Shown in pieces: positions 34,782-44,800 of a stretch of DNA of 64,000 bases. The notes beneath the pieces are model-generated. The model was not told the origin of the DNA. It saw only the letters and a program-made list of their open reading frames with translations, and did no database searches. The stretch is from NCBI GenBank assembly GCA_016716185.1, contig JADJWV010000002.1, forward strand, positions 1,464,501 through 1,528,500, in the 5' to 3' direction. Both the position numbers and the translations under genes were made by a program. The DNA comes from Saprospiraceae bacterium. Its GTDB lineage: Bacteria > Bacteroidota > Bacteroidia > Chitinophagales > Saprospiraceae. The number at the start of each line of letters is the position of its first letter. Position 1 is the first letter of the stretch.

Positions 34782-37149
34782 ATCCTATCTTTGGAAATTC
34801 GGGATAACGGCAGTAGCTATACTCGCCGGATGTCTTTTAATATCCGTATTTGCTGTAAATGCGCTGATGAAAAAGCAACAATACTCAATTGTTGTTTATG
34901 ACAAAGACCACCATTTAATGGGTGCCCGGATAAGCGCTGACGGCCAATGGCGCTTTCCGCCTGTAAATCAATTACCGACGAATTATATTACTTGCTTAAA
35001 ATATTTTGAAGATAAAAGATTTAACTGGCATCCTGGTGTGGACATCATTGCACTTTCACGGGCGTTTTACGATAATGTTAAAACAGGAAGTATTAAGAGT
35101 GGTGGTTCTACCATCACCATGCAATTGGCACGTTTGCTTTGTAAACATCAAAACAGGAATTTGTTTTCGAAAATTATTGAAACCTGGTATGCACTGGGAT
35201 TGGAATTGAAATATTCAAAATACGAAATACTGTGCCTGTACGCAAGCTTTGCGCCCTATGGAGGAAACGTGGTAGGATTCGATGCAGCGCTTTGGAGGTA
35301 TTTTGAAAAGACGCACAGAGAAATCACCTGGGCAGAAGCTGCTTTGTTAGCCGTCCTGCCTAATCAACCATCCTGGTTGCATTTGAAAAAGAACAGGCCT
35401 TTGTTGTTGCAAAAAAGGAACAGATTGCTTAAAATGTTAAGCGATCAGCAAATGCTGGATCAGGAAAATTATCAACTTGCTATACTCGAACCATTGCCAG
35501 AAGGTATGCACGAGATCCCACAGATGGCTATGGGCTTGATCGATGTTTTAAAAAATAAATATCCAGGCCAGCATCACTTTCAGACCAGTGTGGATTTGAA
35601 TTTGCAAATTCAGCTGAACGAAATTGTCAAATACCATTGCAAAATTTTACGGGGCAATGAAATTCATAACACAGCGGTGTTGGTAGTCGAAAACCATTCA
35701 GGAAAAGTAAAATGCTACATACCCAACACACCCGATATCGGTGTGCCCGTAGAAAATTCAATGGTCAATAACATCCATGCACTTCGAAGTTCAGGAAGCA
35801 TTCTAAAACCATTATTGTATGCTTCAGCTATAGATCTGGGGCTCATCCACAGCCATAAACTGATGCCGGACATACCAACAAGCTACGGCGATTACACTCC
35901 GGAAAATTTTTCAAAAACTTTTTATGGAATGGTTACGGCAAAGCAGGCATTGCAATGGTCTTTAAACATTCCTGCAGTTCGTTTGCTGAAAGAATACGGT
36001 TTGTTCAGATTTCACGAGCAATTGCATAAGCTAGGCTTTACTTCTTTTACCAAATCTCCTGACCATTATGGTTTAAGCCTGGTTTTGGGTGGGGGTGAAG
36101 TTTCTGTTTGGGAACTGGCAAATGCTTATTCCAACCTTGTGTTTCAATTTATTCAATATCAAAATGAACCAGATAAAAGAAAACGGATATTTAGAAAAAA
36201 CCTGAGTTTGCTTGAGCAATCGGAAACTCAGACAAGTTCTGAATTTCACCGCGACGTATTGAAAATAGGTTCGGTGTACCAGATGTTGGAAATGATGAAG
36301 GGTAGTCCCGAAGCAGCAGGCGACTTGACTTATGCTCATCTTAATTCTTCAAAAAACATATCCTGGAAAACTGGAACTTCTTTTGGATTTAAGGATGCAT
36401 GGTGTGTAGGGCTTTCCGGGGATTACACGATTGTAGTTTGGCAAGGAAATTCAAACGGATTAGGAAGGCCTGGTTTGCTGGGACTGCATACGGCCGCACC
36501 TTTGTTGTTTGATCTAGCAAATTCTTTGAAAATGCACGTGGAATGGAAGGCTCCAGTGGATCAGATGCACCCGCAAGTAGTCTGTAAACAAAGCGGATTG
36601 GAATTGTCGCAATTTTGCCCGGAGCCCGACACAATACTTTGTTCGAATAATTCCATTTCTTTTGGATTATGCAATTACCACAAATTGATTTATGTCGATC
36701 CGACAGGTCAGCACCGAGTGACCAAAGATTGTGAACCGGAAGCCCGGCCTCAAATAGTTTTTTCATTTAATCCAGTTGTGAGCTATTTCTATAAAAACAG
36801 ACCTGCGGAATACAAGGAAATTCCACCCTGGAGAAGTGATTGTTCGAACCAGCTGGTCAAAGGAACAGAATTAGAGATTATATATCCGATACACGGGAGT
36901 CTGGTCTACCTTCCGGTCGATTTGGATCGCAACAGAAATAAAATTATTTTTAAAGCCACCCACAAAGAAGCGCAGGCCACTTTGTTCTGGTTTCTGGACG
37001 GAACCTACATCGGTAATACTAAATCCAATCACGAACTCCCCTGGACGCTACCCAGGGGAAAACACAAATTATCCATCAGCGACGATCGCGGCAATTCCAT
37101 GCGCATAGATTTCAGCAGCAGACATTCGAACGATCTCACTGTGGAGTAA
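34738..37149 (+). CDS. pbpC: Penicillin-binding protein 1C
   Basis: Starting at 34738 gives 803 residues with one membrane anchor (about residues 20-45). The transglycosylase domain (family 51) has FEDKRFNWHPGVD and SGGSTITMQLAR. The transpeptidase domain has the active-site SxxK in SSGSILKPLLY, SLN in QWSLNIPAV and KTG in WKTGTSFGFKDAW. A BiPBP_C-like tail with IYPIHGSLVYLP and ATLFWFLDGTYIG follows. It builds peptidoglycan. An earlier in-frame ATG at 34711 is also possible. It overlaps the alpha-2-macroglobulin gene, a known pairing for periplasmic repair. Confidence 0.9.
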   Translation: MPGSVHQFLKYRRGKSYLWKFGITAVAILAGCLLISVFAVNALMKKQQYSIVVYDKDHHLMGARISADGQWRFPPVNQLPTNYITCLKYFEDKRFNWHPGVDIIALSRAFYDNVKTGSIKSGGSTITMQLARLLCKHQNRNLFSKIIETWYALGLELKYSKYEILCLYASFAPYGGNVVGFDAALWRYFEKTHREITWAEAALLAVLPNQPSWLHLKKNRPLLLQKRNRLLKMLSDQQMLDQENYQLAILEPLPEGMHEIPQMAMGLIDVLKNKYPGQHHFQTSVDLNLQIQLNEIVKYHCKILRGNEIHNTAVLVVENHSGKVKCYIPNTPDIGVPVENSMVNNIHALRSSGSILKPLLYASAIDLGLIHSHKLMPDIPTSYGDYTPENFSKTFYGMVTAKQALQWSLNIPAVRLLKEYGLFRFHEQLHKLGFTSFTKSPDHYGLSLVLGGGEVSVWELANAYSNLVFQFIQYQNEPDKRKRIFRKNLSLLEQSETQTSSEFHRDVLKIGSVYQMLEMMKGSPEAAGDLTYAHLNSSKNISWKTGTSFGFKDAWCVGLSGDYTIVVWQGNSNGLGRPGLLGLHTAAPLLFDLANSLKMHVEWKAPVDQMHPQVVCKQSGLELSQFCPEPDTILCSNNSISFGLCNYHKLIYVDPTGQHRVTKDCEPEARPQIVFSFNPVVSYFYKNRPAEYKEIPPWRSDCSNQLVKGTELEIIYPIHGSLVYLPVDLDRNRNKIIFKATHKEAQATLFWFLDGTYIGNTKSNHELPWTLPRGKHKLSISDDRGNSMRIDFSSRHSNDLTVE

Positions 37150-37276
37150 AATTTATTTTACAGGAAAAGGGATCGGAATGTTAATTGTTTGATGTTCAAT
37201 AACGGGTTCTGGCTCATCCCTTAATTTCAATCGGGGATTAATTTTGAGAACTACAACATATTACAAATATTTATCA

Positions 37277-37284
37277 TATATTTG
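37277..37284 (+). promoter_or_regulatory. Putative -7 promoter box (TATATTTG)
   Basis: TATATTTG matches TANNTTTG and lies 18 bp before the ATG at 37303. It argues against the upstream in-frame ATG at 37282, which falls inside the box. No -33 TTG at usual spacing. Confidence 0.5.
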
Positions 37285-37302
37285 CATTTTGAGAACCTTA
37301 AC

Positions 37303-38373
37303 ATGAGGATTTACCTGATCATAATAGCGGTATCATTCGGAAACAGCCTGATCAAAGGACAAGCTCCCAAATTCAGCAACGATTTCTTGAACATCGGTAT
37401 CGGAGCGCGCGGAATGGCAATGGCCGGAGCAGTTTCATCCAATACGACCACCATCCAGGCAGCTTACTGGAATCCAGCTTCCATGCCTTTCAATCCATCC
37501 GGCTTCCAGGTAAGCGCACAACATGCCGAGTGGTTTTCGGGCATTGGCAGTTATGACTATATTTCTTTTGGTAAAAGTCTCGACAATGAATTTAAAAGTT
37601 ACGGATCCATAAGCCTGATCAGAATGGCTATTGATAAAATACCGAATACACTTAGGCTTCGCGCTCCCGATGGTAGCATTGATTACAGTAAAATAGAGGA
37701 ATTCAGTGTATCGGATTATGCATTTCTGCTGTCTTATGGGCGCAAACTCTCAAACCCAAATTGGTCATTTGGAATAAATGCCAAAATGATTCATCGAAAT
37801 TTTGGTTCCTTCGCCAATGCCTGGGGTTTCGGATTTGATGCTGCAGTTTATTATAATCGTAATAATTTTTCTATGGCTTTAATGGGTCGGGACATAACTA
37901 CTACATTTAATGCATACAAATTTAGTTTTACCAATGAAGAGAAAGCCATTTTGCAACAAACCAATAACAATATACCTGTTCGTTCAGTTGAATATACTTT
38001 GCCAAAATTAGTTTCCGGTTTTTCTTACCGATTTAATTTTTCGAAATCTTTTCAGTTATTGAGTTCCGCTGATCTGCAGTTTTCTTCAGATGGACGCGAA
38101 GCTGCATTAATTTCAACGCAGAAATTTGTTGTGGATCCTTCAATAGCCTGGGAATTGGCATATCTTAATAAAATCTTTTTACGTTTCGGTTTTGGTAATT
38201 TTCAAAATGTATTAAAAGATGATGAGCCAAATAGACGAGATTTCTCTTTTGAGCCTTCAGCGGGCATAGGTTTGCACTTAGGAAAAATAACATTGGATTA
38301 TGCAATGACCAATGTTGCAAATAGTGGAGTAGGATTGTATTCGCATTTCATTTCCTTAAATCTTGATTTTTAG
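37303..38373 (+). CDS. PorV/PorQ-like outer-membrane barrel protein
   Basis: I chose the ATG at 37303 (MRIYLIIIAVSFGNSLIKGQ) because a -7 box lies directly before it. The 356-residue product has a signal peptide ending near KGQA, then the family opening FLNIGIGARGMAMAGAV and QAAYWNPASMPF (ARxMAMGGA- and NPA-like motifs of the PorV/UPF0164/FadL group). It ends with a final strand FISLNLDF. PorV-type proteins shuttle T9SS cargo or form outer-membrane channels. The giant T9SS-type protein nearby is a possible client, but this is inference. Confidence 0.75.
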   Translation: MRIYLIIIAVSFGNSLIKGQAPKFSNDFLNIGIGARGMAMAGAVSSNTTTIQAAYWNPASMPFNPSGFQVSAQHAEWFSGIGSYDYISFGKSLDNEFKSYGSISLIRMAIDKIPNTLRLRAPDGSIDYSKIEEFSVSDYAFLLSYGRKLSNPNWSFGINAKMIHRNFGSFANAWGFGFDAAVYYNRNNFSMALMGRDITTTFNAYKFSFTNEEKAILQQTNNNIPVRSVEYTLPKLVSGFSYRFNFSKSFQLLSSADLQFSSDGREAALISTQKFVVDPSIAWELAYLNKIFLRFGFGNFQNVLKDDEPNRRDFSFEPSAGIGLHLGKITLDYAMTNVANSGVGLYSHFISLNLDF

Positions 38374-38397
38374 TTCGACGTTTTAAATCACTGCGAT

Positions 38398-39051
38398 TTA
38401 TTTCCATTCCTCTGATCTGAAATCTCTGAATTCTCCATTCATATGGATATTTTTTATCCAGTTTGATCTCAGACGACTATGTTCGATCATGATTCCAATT
38501 TGGTTGATGAGTAAACTCAATCGTTCGTTTTCCGATTCCAAACTTAAAAAATGGTATTCCTGCGTTATATCAAATCCCACAAAATGTCCGAGGTCGTAGC
38601 TTTTTAATTGATCCCATTGGATTGAACGATATGGCTGGACTCTGTTTAGTTCGCATAGCTCATCAAATAATTCTTTAACTTGGCTGGTCATTTCATGATC
38701 TCCGGTTTCCAATTCAGCCGCTGTGAATATTTCGGCACCCGGGTAAAGTTTGTGATCAAGTTTCTCCATGTAACGTTGCATTTCAAATTTTGCCAAACTT
38801 TGCAATCTCACATCAGACCTTCCATCTTTGTATAGTTTGCTGATTTCTGTCAGCTGAACCAGACAGCCTACGGGCATCATCCTGTTTTCAAGGAGGGTAA
38901 GAATTCCAAATACCAAATTTTGCTCCGAGCAATCTTTTATAAGTTGTTTGTATCGGGGTTCATATATATGCAATCTTAATTCTTCATTAGGAAAAACAAC
39001 TATGGGCAAAGGGAATACCGGTACAATCGTGGAATCAGGCATATCGTTCAC
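38398..39051 (-). CDS. LON peptidase substrate-binding domain protein
   Basis: A 217-residue protein made of the LON N-terminal domain only. VPVFPLPIVVFPNEELRLHIYEPRYKQL (as successive motifs) is followed by FGILTLLEN, MPVGCLVQLTEI and a helical tail with ESENERLSLLINQIG. No protease or AAA domain is present. Such proteins occur widely but their role is unknown. It overlaps pepT by 17 nt, or by 8 nt if the ATG at 39042 is used, so translation is coupled. Confidence 0.85.
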   Translation of the reverse strand: MNDMPDSTIVPVFPLPIVVFPNEELRLHIYEPRYKQLIKDCSEQNLVFGILTLLENRMMPVGCLVQLTEISKLYKDGRSDVRLQSLAKFEMQRYMEKLDHKLYPGAEIFTAAELETGDHEMTSQVKELFDELCELNRVQPYRSIQWDQLKSYDLGHFVGFDITQEYHFLSLESENERLSLLINQIGIMIEHSRLRSNWIKNIHMNGEFRDFRSEEWK

Positions 39052-40288
39052 TTATCTGACAGATTCTTACGATAACTTCAGCTGCTTTTTGCATGTCCTG
39101 GACTGATACCCACTCTTTTTTAGAATGGATCCCGTGTTCTCCCGCAAATAAGTTGGGACAAGGCAAGCCCATAAAGCTCAACCTGCTTCCATCGGTTCCT
39201 CCCCTGATAGACCCTTTGAGAAGATCCAATCCGGCTTCGCCGATAGCCTGCTCTGCAAAATCGACGGAGCGGGAGTTTATGGAAAGAATTTCTTTCATAT
39301 TCCTGTACTGTTCACTTATAGTAAAGGTATAACTGCTGTTTGGATATTTATTCAATACCCTGTCAACCACTTTTTTCAAATAATCCTCGTGAACTGCCAG
39401 CTGGGATGTTTCAAAATCCCGTATGATAAAATGCAAAGTTGCCTGTTCGAGCTCTGAGTCCACTTTCACTGGATGAACAAAGCCTTGCATGCCTGAAGTT
39501 TTTTCAGGGATTAAATGTTCAAGTGGTAATGCAGCAACAATGTCGGCGGCAATTTTAATTGCATTCTCCATTTTATTTTTTGCATATCCAGGATGTGTAC
39601 TAACTCCGGTAATTTTAATGATCACCGCATCGGCAGAAAATGTTTCATCTTCAAGACTTCCCAATTCTCCACCATCCAAAGTATATCCAAAATGGGCTCC
39701 GAGCTTTGGAATACTCACGTGATTGACCCCTCTTCCAATTTCTTCATCAGGAGTAAATAGTAACCTGATCTTTCCATGGGCTATTTCAGGATGATGATGT
39801 AAATACAAAGCGGCTTCCATGATGGCGGCTACTCCTGCTTTGTCATCAGCTCCCAATAAAGTCAGTCCGCTAGCAGTGATGATGTCTTCTCCGGATTTAG
39901 TGAGGAGTTCCGGAAATTCTTTTGGACTTATTTGTAAGGTTGGATCATCGGGCAGCAAGAGATCCTGGAGCTGGTAATTCAGGTGAAGAATTGGTTTAAC
40001 CTGACTACCGCTGCAGTCCGGAGCTGTATCCACGTGGGCACAAAAACATATGACCGGTATGTCTTTGTTGCTGGTTGCCGGCAAGGTAGCATACACATAA
40101 CCAAATTCATCCAATTCTACGTCTTTTATTCCGGCATGAGTTAATTCTTCAACCAGTAATTTGGAAAGATCGAGTTGTTTGGCTGTGGAAGGCACGGTAT
40201 CAGAAAATGGATTTGATTGTGTGTCTATTCTTGTGTAGCGCATAAATCGCTCAGCGATGTTTTGAAATGCATTTTTAAACGGCTCCAT
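39035..40288 (-). CDS. pepT: Peptidase T
   Basis: A 417-residue M20 peptidase with ERFMRYTRIDTQS at the start, the metal ligands in CAHVDTAPD, LLGADDKAG, FTPDEEIGRG and YTLDGG. Also present are GVSTHPGYAKNKMENAI and IRGGTDGSRLSFMGLPCPNLFAG near the end. It removes the N-terminal residue of tripeptides in the cytoplasm. Length and motif order match the family. Cotranscribed with the LON-domain gene. The start at 40288 is 81 bp from the divergent ndh start. Confidence 0.94.
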   Translation of the reverse strand: MEPFKNAFQNIAERFMRYTRIDTQSNPFSDTVPSTAKQLDLSKLLVEELTHAGIKDVELDEFGYVYATLPATSNKDIPVICFCAHVDTAPDCSGSQVKPILHLNYQLQDLLLPDDPTLQISPKEFPELLTKSGEDIITASGLTLLGADDKAGVAAIMEAALYLHHHPEIAHGKIRLLFTPDEEIGRGVNHVSIPKLGAHFGYTLDGGELGSLEDETFSADAVIIKITGVSTHPGYAKNKMENAIKIAADIVAALPLEHLIPEKTSGMQGFVHPVKVDSELEQATLHFIIRDFETSQLAVHEDYLKKVVDRVLNKYPNSSYTFTISEQYRNMKEILSINSRSVDFAEQAIGEAGLDLLKGSIRGGTDGSRLSFMGLPCPNLFAGEHGIHSKKEWVSVQDMQKAAEVIVRICQISERYA

Positions 40289-40369
40289 TTGTTAATGTAT
40301 TTAAATTCTAAGCTATTTGTAGGGAATAATTGTTACTCTGGCAGACGTAAAGTTATAATAAATTACATC

Positions 40370-41659
40370 ATGGCATTTAACATACCGGATACAGAGAAAA
40401 AAAGAATAGTCATCATAGGAGCAGGATTTGGTGGTTTTATCCTGGCGCAGAATTTAAATGTAAAATATTATCAGGTCGTTTTAATTGATAAAAATAACTT
40501 TCACCAGTTTCAGCCTTTGTTTTACCAGGTTGCCATGTCGGGACTGGAGCCCAGCTCGATTTGTTTTCCACTTCGCAAGAATTTTAGAAATAAAGATGAT
40601 GTTTTTATTCGGGTCGCTGATGTGTTAAAGATTGATGTAAGTTCAAAAATGATCGTTGCGGATATTGGAGAATTGGGATACGACTACCTGGTGATTGCCA
40701 CCGGCAATTCAACGAATTATTTTGGGAGGCAAGACTTAAAGTTAAATTCAATTCCACTTAAATCGGTTTCTGAAGCCCTTTACTTGAGGAATCGCATTCT
40801 GGAAGATCTGGAAAAGGCAGTTTTGGAAAAGGAAAATGCATTGAAGGATCAACTACTCGATATCATCATCGTGGGGGGTGGGCCAACGGGTGTAGAATTG
40901 GCCGGTTCACTTGCGGAAATGAAAAAGCATATCATTCCAAAAGATTATCCGGATTTAAATACAAACTTAATTGATATACATCTTATCCAAAACGGAAATC
41001 GCCTTTTGGCTAACATGTCTGCGAGCTCATCTGAATATGCACTTAAATGTTTAGAAAAAATGGGTGTGCATGTGCATTTAAATAAATTAGTAACGGATAT
41101 TCGCGATAATGGCGTTTTACTGAGTGATCGGGAATTTATACCCGGAAAAAAAATAATTTGGGCTGCTGGAGTTAAGGCAATCGTTGTTCCGGGGCTTCCA
41201 GTGCATGTTTATGCTCCGGATGGAAGGTTAACGGTTGACCAATTCTGTCGTGTTATTGATCATCCGGATATCTACTCTATTGGTGATGCTGCTTATATGA
41301 TTTCTGATTCATTCCCGAACGGTCTTCCTGCACTGGCTCCTGTGGCAATGCAACAAGCCAGGTTTTTAGCAAAGTATTTGAATGCGCAGCACCTTGGTAA
41401 GCAATTGAATCCGTTCCATTACAGGGATAAAGGTCAAATGGCCACCATCGGAAGAAATAAAGCAGTATTTGATTTTGGAAAATTTCACGTACAGGGTTTT
41501 ATTGCCTGGCTCTTATGGCTATTCATCCATATCTATTTTTTGGTCGGAATACGGAACAGAATCGTTGTGTTTGTGAATTGGGTTTGGAGCTATTTGTTCT
41601 ACGATCAGGCTCTGAGATTAAATATCAAACCACATATCCCTGAATCCAATGCTTCTTAG
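40370..41659 (+). CDS. ndh: NAD(P)/FAD-dependent oxidoreductase, type II NADH dehydrogenase
   Basis: I chose the ATG at 40370 (MAFNIPDTEKKRIVIIGAGFGGF); the longer in-frame version from 40217 overlaps pepT and has no family support. The 429-residue product has the FAD-binding GAGFGG, a second Rossmann motif VGGGPTGVELAGSL for NADH, IWAAGV and YSIGDAA in the FAD C-terminal signature. Its C-terminal hydrophobic stretch FIAWLLWLFIHIYFLVGI serves as membrane anchor, as in NDH-2. It passes electrons from NADH to (mena)quinone without pumping protons. A bidirectional hairpin follows. Confidence 0.88.
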   Translation: MAFNIPDTEKKRIVIIGAGFGGFILAQNLNVKYYQVVLIDKNNFHQFQPLFYQVAMSGLEPSSICFPLRKNFRNKDDVFIRVADVLKIDVSSKMIVADIGELGYDYLVIATGNSTNYFGRQDLKLNSIPLKSVSEALYLRNRILEDLEKAVLEKENALKDQLLDIIIVGGGPTGVELAGSLAEMKKHIIPKDYPDLNTNLIDIHLIQNGNRLLANMSASSSEYALKCLEKMGVHVHLNKLVTDIRDNGVLLSDREFIPGKKIIWAAGVKAIVVPGLPVHVYAPDGRLTVDQFCRVIDHPDIYSIGDAAYMISDSFPNGLPALAPVAMQQARFLAKYLNAQHLGKQLNPFHYRDKGQMATIGRNKAVFDFGKFHVQGFIAWLLWLFIHIYFLVGIRNRIVVFVNWVWSYLFYDQALRLNIKPHIPESNAS

Positions 41660-41805
41660 AATAAAAAATAAGATTAATGATTTGTCTTGATTATTGTAGC
41701 AAATAATTATAAATATCAAGAATCCTGACTAATGCCAAAACGACCAATTCAAAATTTAAATGTCGAAAAGTCGAAATGTATATAGATCAAATTATTCAAC
41801 CAAAT

Positions 41806-41846
41806 AAAAATGCTCAATGATTCTGTTTCATTGAGCATTTTTTTTT
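41806..41846. terminator. Bidirectional rho-independent terminator
   Basis: Perfect 10-bp stem TGCTCAATGA / TCATTGAGCA (41,811-41,820 and 41,828-41,837), loop TTCTGTT. Nine T follow on the plus strand and a T-rich tail on the minus strand. It terminates both ndh and the convergent giant gene, whose stop is at 41,862. Confidence 0.9.
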
Positions 41847-41861
41847 GATCTGAATTCTATA

Positions 41862-44800
41862 TTACTGCAAAATAATCAATGACTGAACCGATTTGGCAGC
41901 GCCATTATTCACAACCACGCGATAAACACCTGGAGCTTTTTGTCTGAATGAATGGCTTTGTATCTGAACAATATCGGTTTCACTATCTATTTGCATTTTC
42001 CAAACTTCTTCTCCCAACAAATTGTAAATTTTTACAGATCCTTCTTTTATGGTTTGATTAAAGATCAGTTCAAAAATACCATGATTCGGATTTGGAATGA
42101 TCCTGAATCCTTCTCTGTTTGAAAGAACGTCGGGTTCCTGAATCAATAAATCTCCTTCTTTGTCGCCAGGGATATCTCCGTTATTTCCACCCGTCAACAA
42201 TTCAGGACAGGACACACAAGGTCCAAGGAATTGATTGGGTCCCTGGTTGTTAACAAAGTCGGCATACCTGACGCATCGGGTGGTACACACCCCATTGCCT
42301 CCAATTTCCGCAATGTATACCCTGTTTGGATTGGTTCCACATTTCCAGGAAGCCTTGATCTGTTTGAACGGTGGAGGATATTTACAATCGGGCAATCCAT
42401 CGCCATTGTTATCGACCGAATCGTCTCCGTTCGGACACACATCGCAAACATTGATGACTCCATCGCAATCGGCGTCTACGTAATTGGCGATGGTAACCGT
42501 AGCAAGACATGTGGAAGTGTTGCCGTTCACATCCGTTACAGTAACCGTTACTGTAGTGTTTTTCGGGCTCTTACAAGTGATGCTGTCGGGATTGGTTACT
42601 TTGGTTTTAATACCGCAGTTGTCTTTCTTGATCAGCAAAACGCTATCCGGGTGGATGTATTTGGATCCACCACCAGGAGGCAAGGTAATATTGTAAGTCT
42701 TACAAACGATGACAGGTTTGATCGTATCAATAATATTGAGGTTTGCCGTACAGGTATCCGATAAGCCGGTAGAATCGGTTACCGTCAGGATCACTGTTCT
42801 TTTTGGTAAATCATCGCAACCGAATAGATATCTGCTCAGTTTCATTGATTTGATTCCGCAGTTATCTGTCGATCCGTTGTTGATGCTATCTATTTTCAAA
42901 TTATATAGACCCAAAGAATCCAGATAAATATTAAAGTCTTTACATTTTGCAACAGGAGGTTCAGTTTCGTAGACATTCAACACATATTTACATGTGGAAG
43001 TATTGCCGCAATCATCAGTAGCAGTCCAGGTTATTGTATGGTATCCAACATTGAATTCCTGTCCCAATAATGTATGACTGTTATTCCAGCTGTTGATTAT
43101 ACTGCTTGAATCTGTACATTCATCCATTGCTGTAGCATCCAGTGAAATGTCTGGAACAATGAAATGGCAGGTCATGGTATCTGCTTTTCTGACAATAGTA
43201 TCATTAGATGGACAAATAATCACTGGCCCCGAAGAATCTATTACAGAAATGACTTGCGGACTATTGCCTGTGGATGAATTGCCACAGAAATCCGTAACGG
43301 TCCATGTCCTGAAAACTTGGGTTCCGGCGCATTCACCGAAAACCAGAGAATCCACATAGGATACTGCAGGATTAGGATCGCAAGGATGTTCTACATCCGT
43401 TGGGTATCCTGTAACATCGGGAGTGTAGATAAAATTACAGGGAATGTCGCCATTGTCTGCTCTGACCTGGAAATTATCTATATGCAATTCCTTGGTTTGC
43501 TGATTATTGCCGCCAGTGTAATACACCCGGATATACAAATTTGCAGGATTGTTGGCACCCGTAATGTTCCCCAGGCATTCAATCCATTGGCCCTGTACCA
43601 ATGTTGTTGTACTGAACTGGGTCCAGTTTATACCGTTGGTACTGTATTCCATTAAAAGATCGTTCGCACTGCCATTTCCTTTTCGATATGCCTGAACATA
43701 AACTTCAAAATCGCTAAATGCAGGCAAATTATGCCCCGATAAATTGAAGCGCCAGTGACCAGGTACCATTGAATTATTGACACTCAATCCTTTTCCGGCT
43801 ATGGAATTAAGGTCGAATGCATTGGCACCGGTGACCACACCGTTTACCGTCAGGAATGGATTAGAAGAAGTATCAATTTTCGAATAAATTCCGGAATATA
43901 ATTTAGGTTGCAGGGATGCATATGAATATCCGGAATTGAAATCGTAATTCACCAATACTTTATTTCCACTTGGTGTGGGTTGAGTATAGACAGTTTGATT
44001 TGGAGGTACATTGAAACCAGGTTCAACAGTATCTACAACTGTTATGTTCTGACTGCAGAAATCAATGTTGTTGCAACTGTCGGTTGCCGTCCATGTTCTG
44101 TTGATCACATAATTTCCAGGACAGTTTCCAGGAATGATTTGATCGTCGTAAGTAAGTGCAACAGCATTTCCACAGTAATCAGAACCCACTGCAAACCCGG
44201 TATTGGTTGGCAATTGCGATTCATCGCAATGGATCGTATCTGCCGGAGGACAGGTGATCGATGGAGGCGGTTGGGTGCTTACCGTAAATGTAGAAGAACA
44301 AGTCTTGGTCACATCACAGGAACTGGTTACTGTAAATGTCACCGTTTTAGTACCACCGCATTTTGAAGGGGCACCGGTATTGTTGTTGGTTACTTCTACA
44401 TTACATCCTCCGGTGGCTCCTGCATCATCCAGCCAATCCAGGAAGAAGTTATCGACCTGAACCTGACTTAAACAATAAGCAGACGTTCCGGAAGGGGATG
44501 GACACTTAAGGTTGACCGGATTCGGAGTAGTCACCGTAAATACAGCTGAACAGGTTACGGGAGGTTCGCAAGTGGAAGTAACCGTCCAGGTTACCGTTTT
44601 TACACCACCACATGCTAAGGGTGCTGTTCCGCCATTATGGCTCAGAACTGCATTGCATCCTCCGGTAAAGCTTGCTGTGTTTAACCAGGCACTGAATGTG
44701 GAATCCACTGTCGCCTGATCCGGACAATTAGATAATGTTTGATTTACTGCACAGGTCAAATTAACTGCAGATGGTGCTGTAACGGTAAATACTGCTGAAC

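Noticed and set aside
38384..38400. Small hairpin between the convergent PorV-like and LON-domain genes
   Set aside because: A six-pair AT-rich stem without a clear T-tract; too weak to call a terminator.
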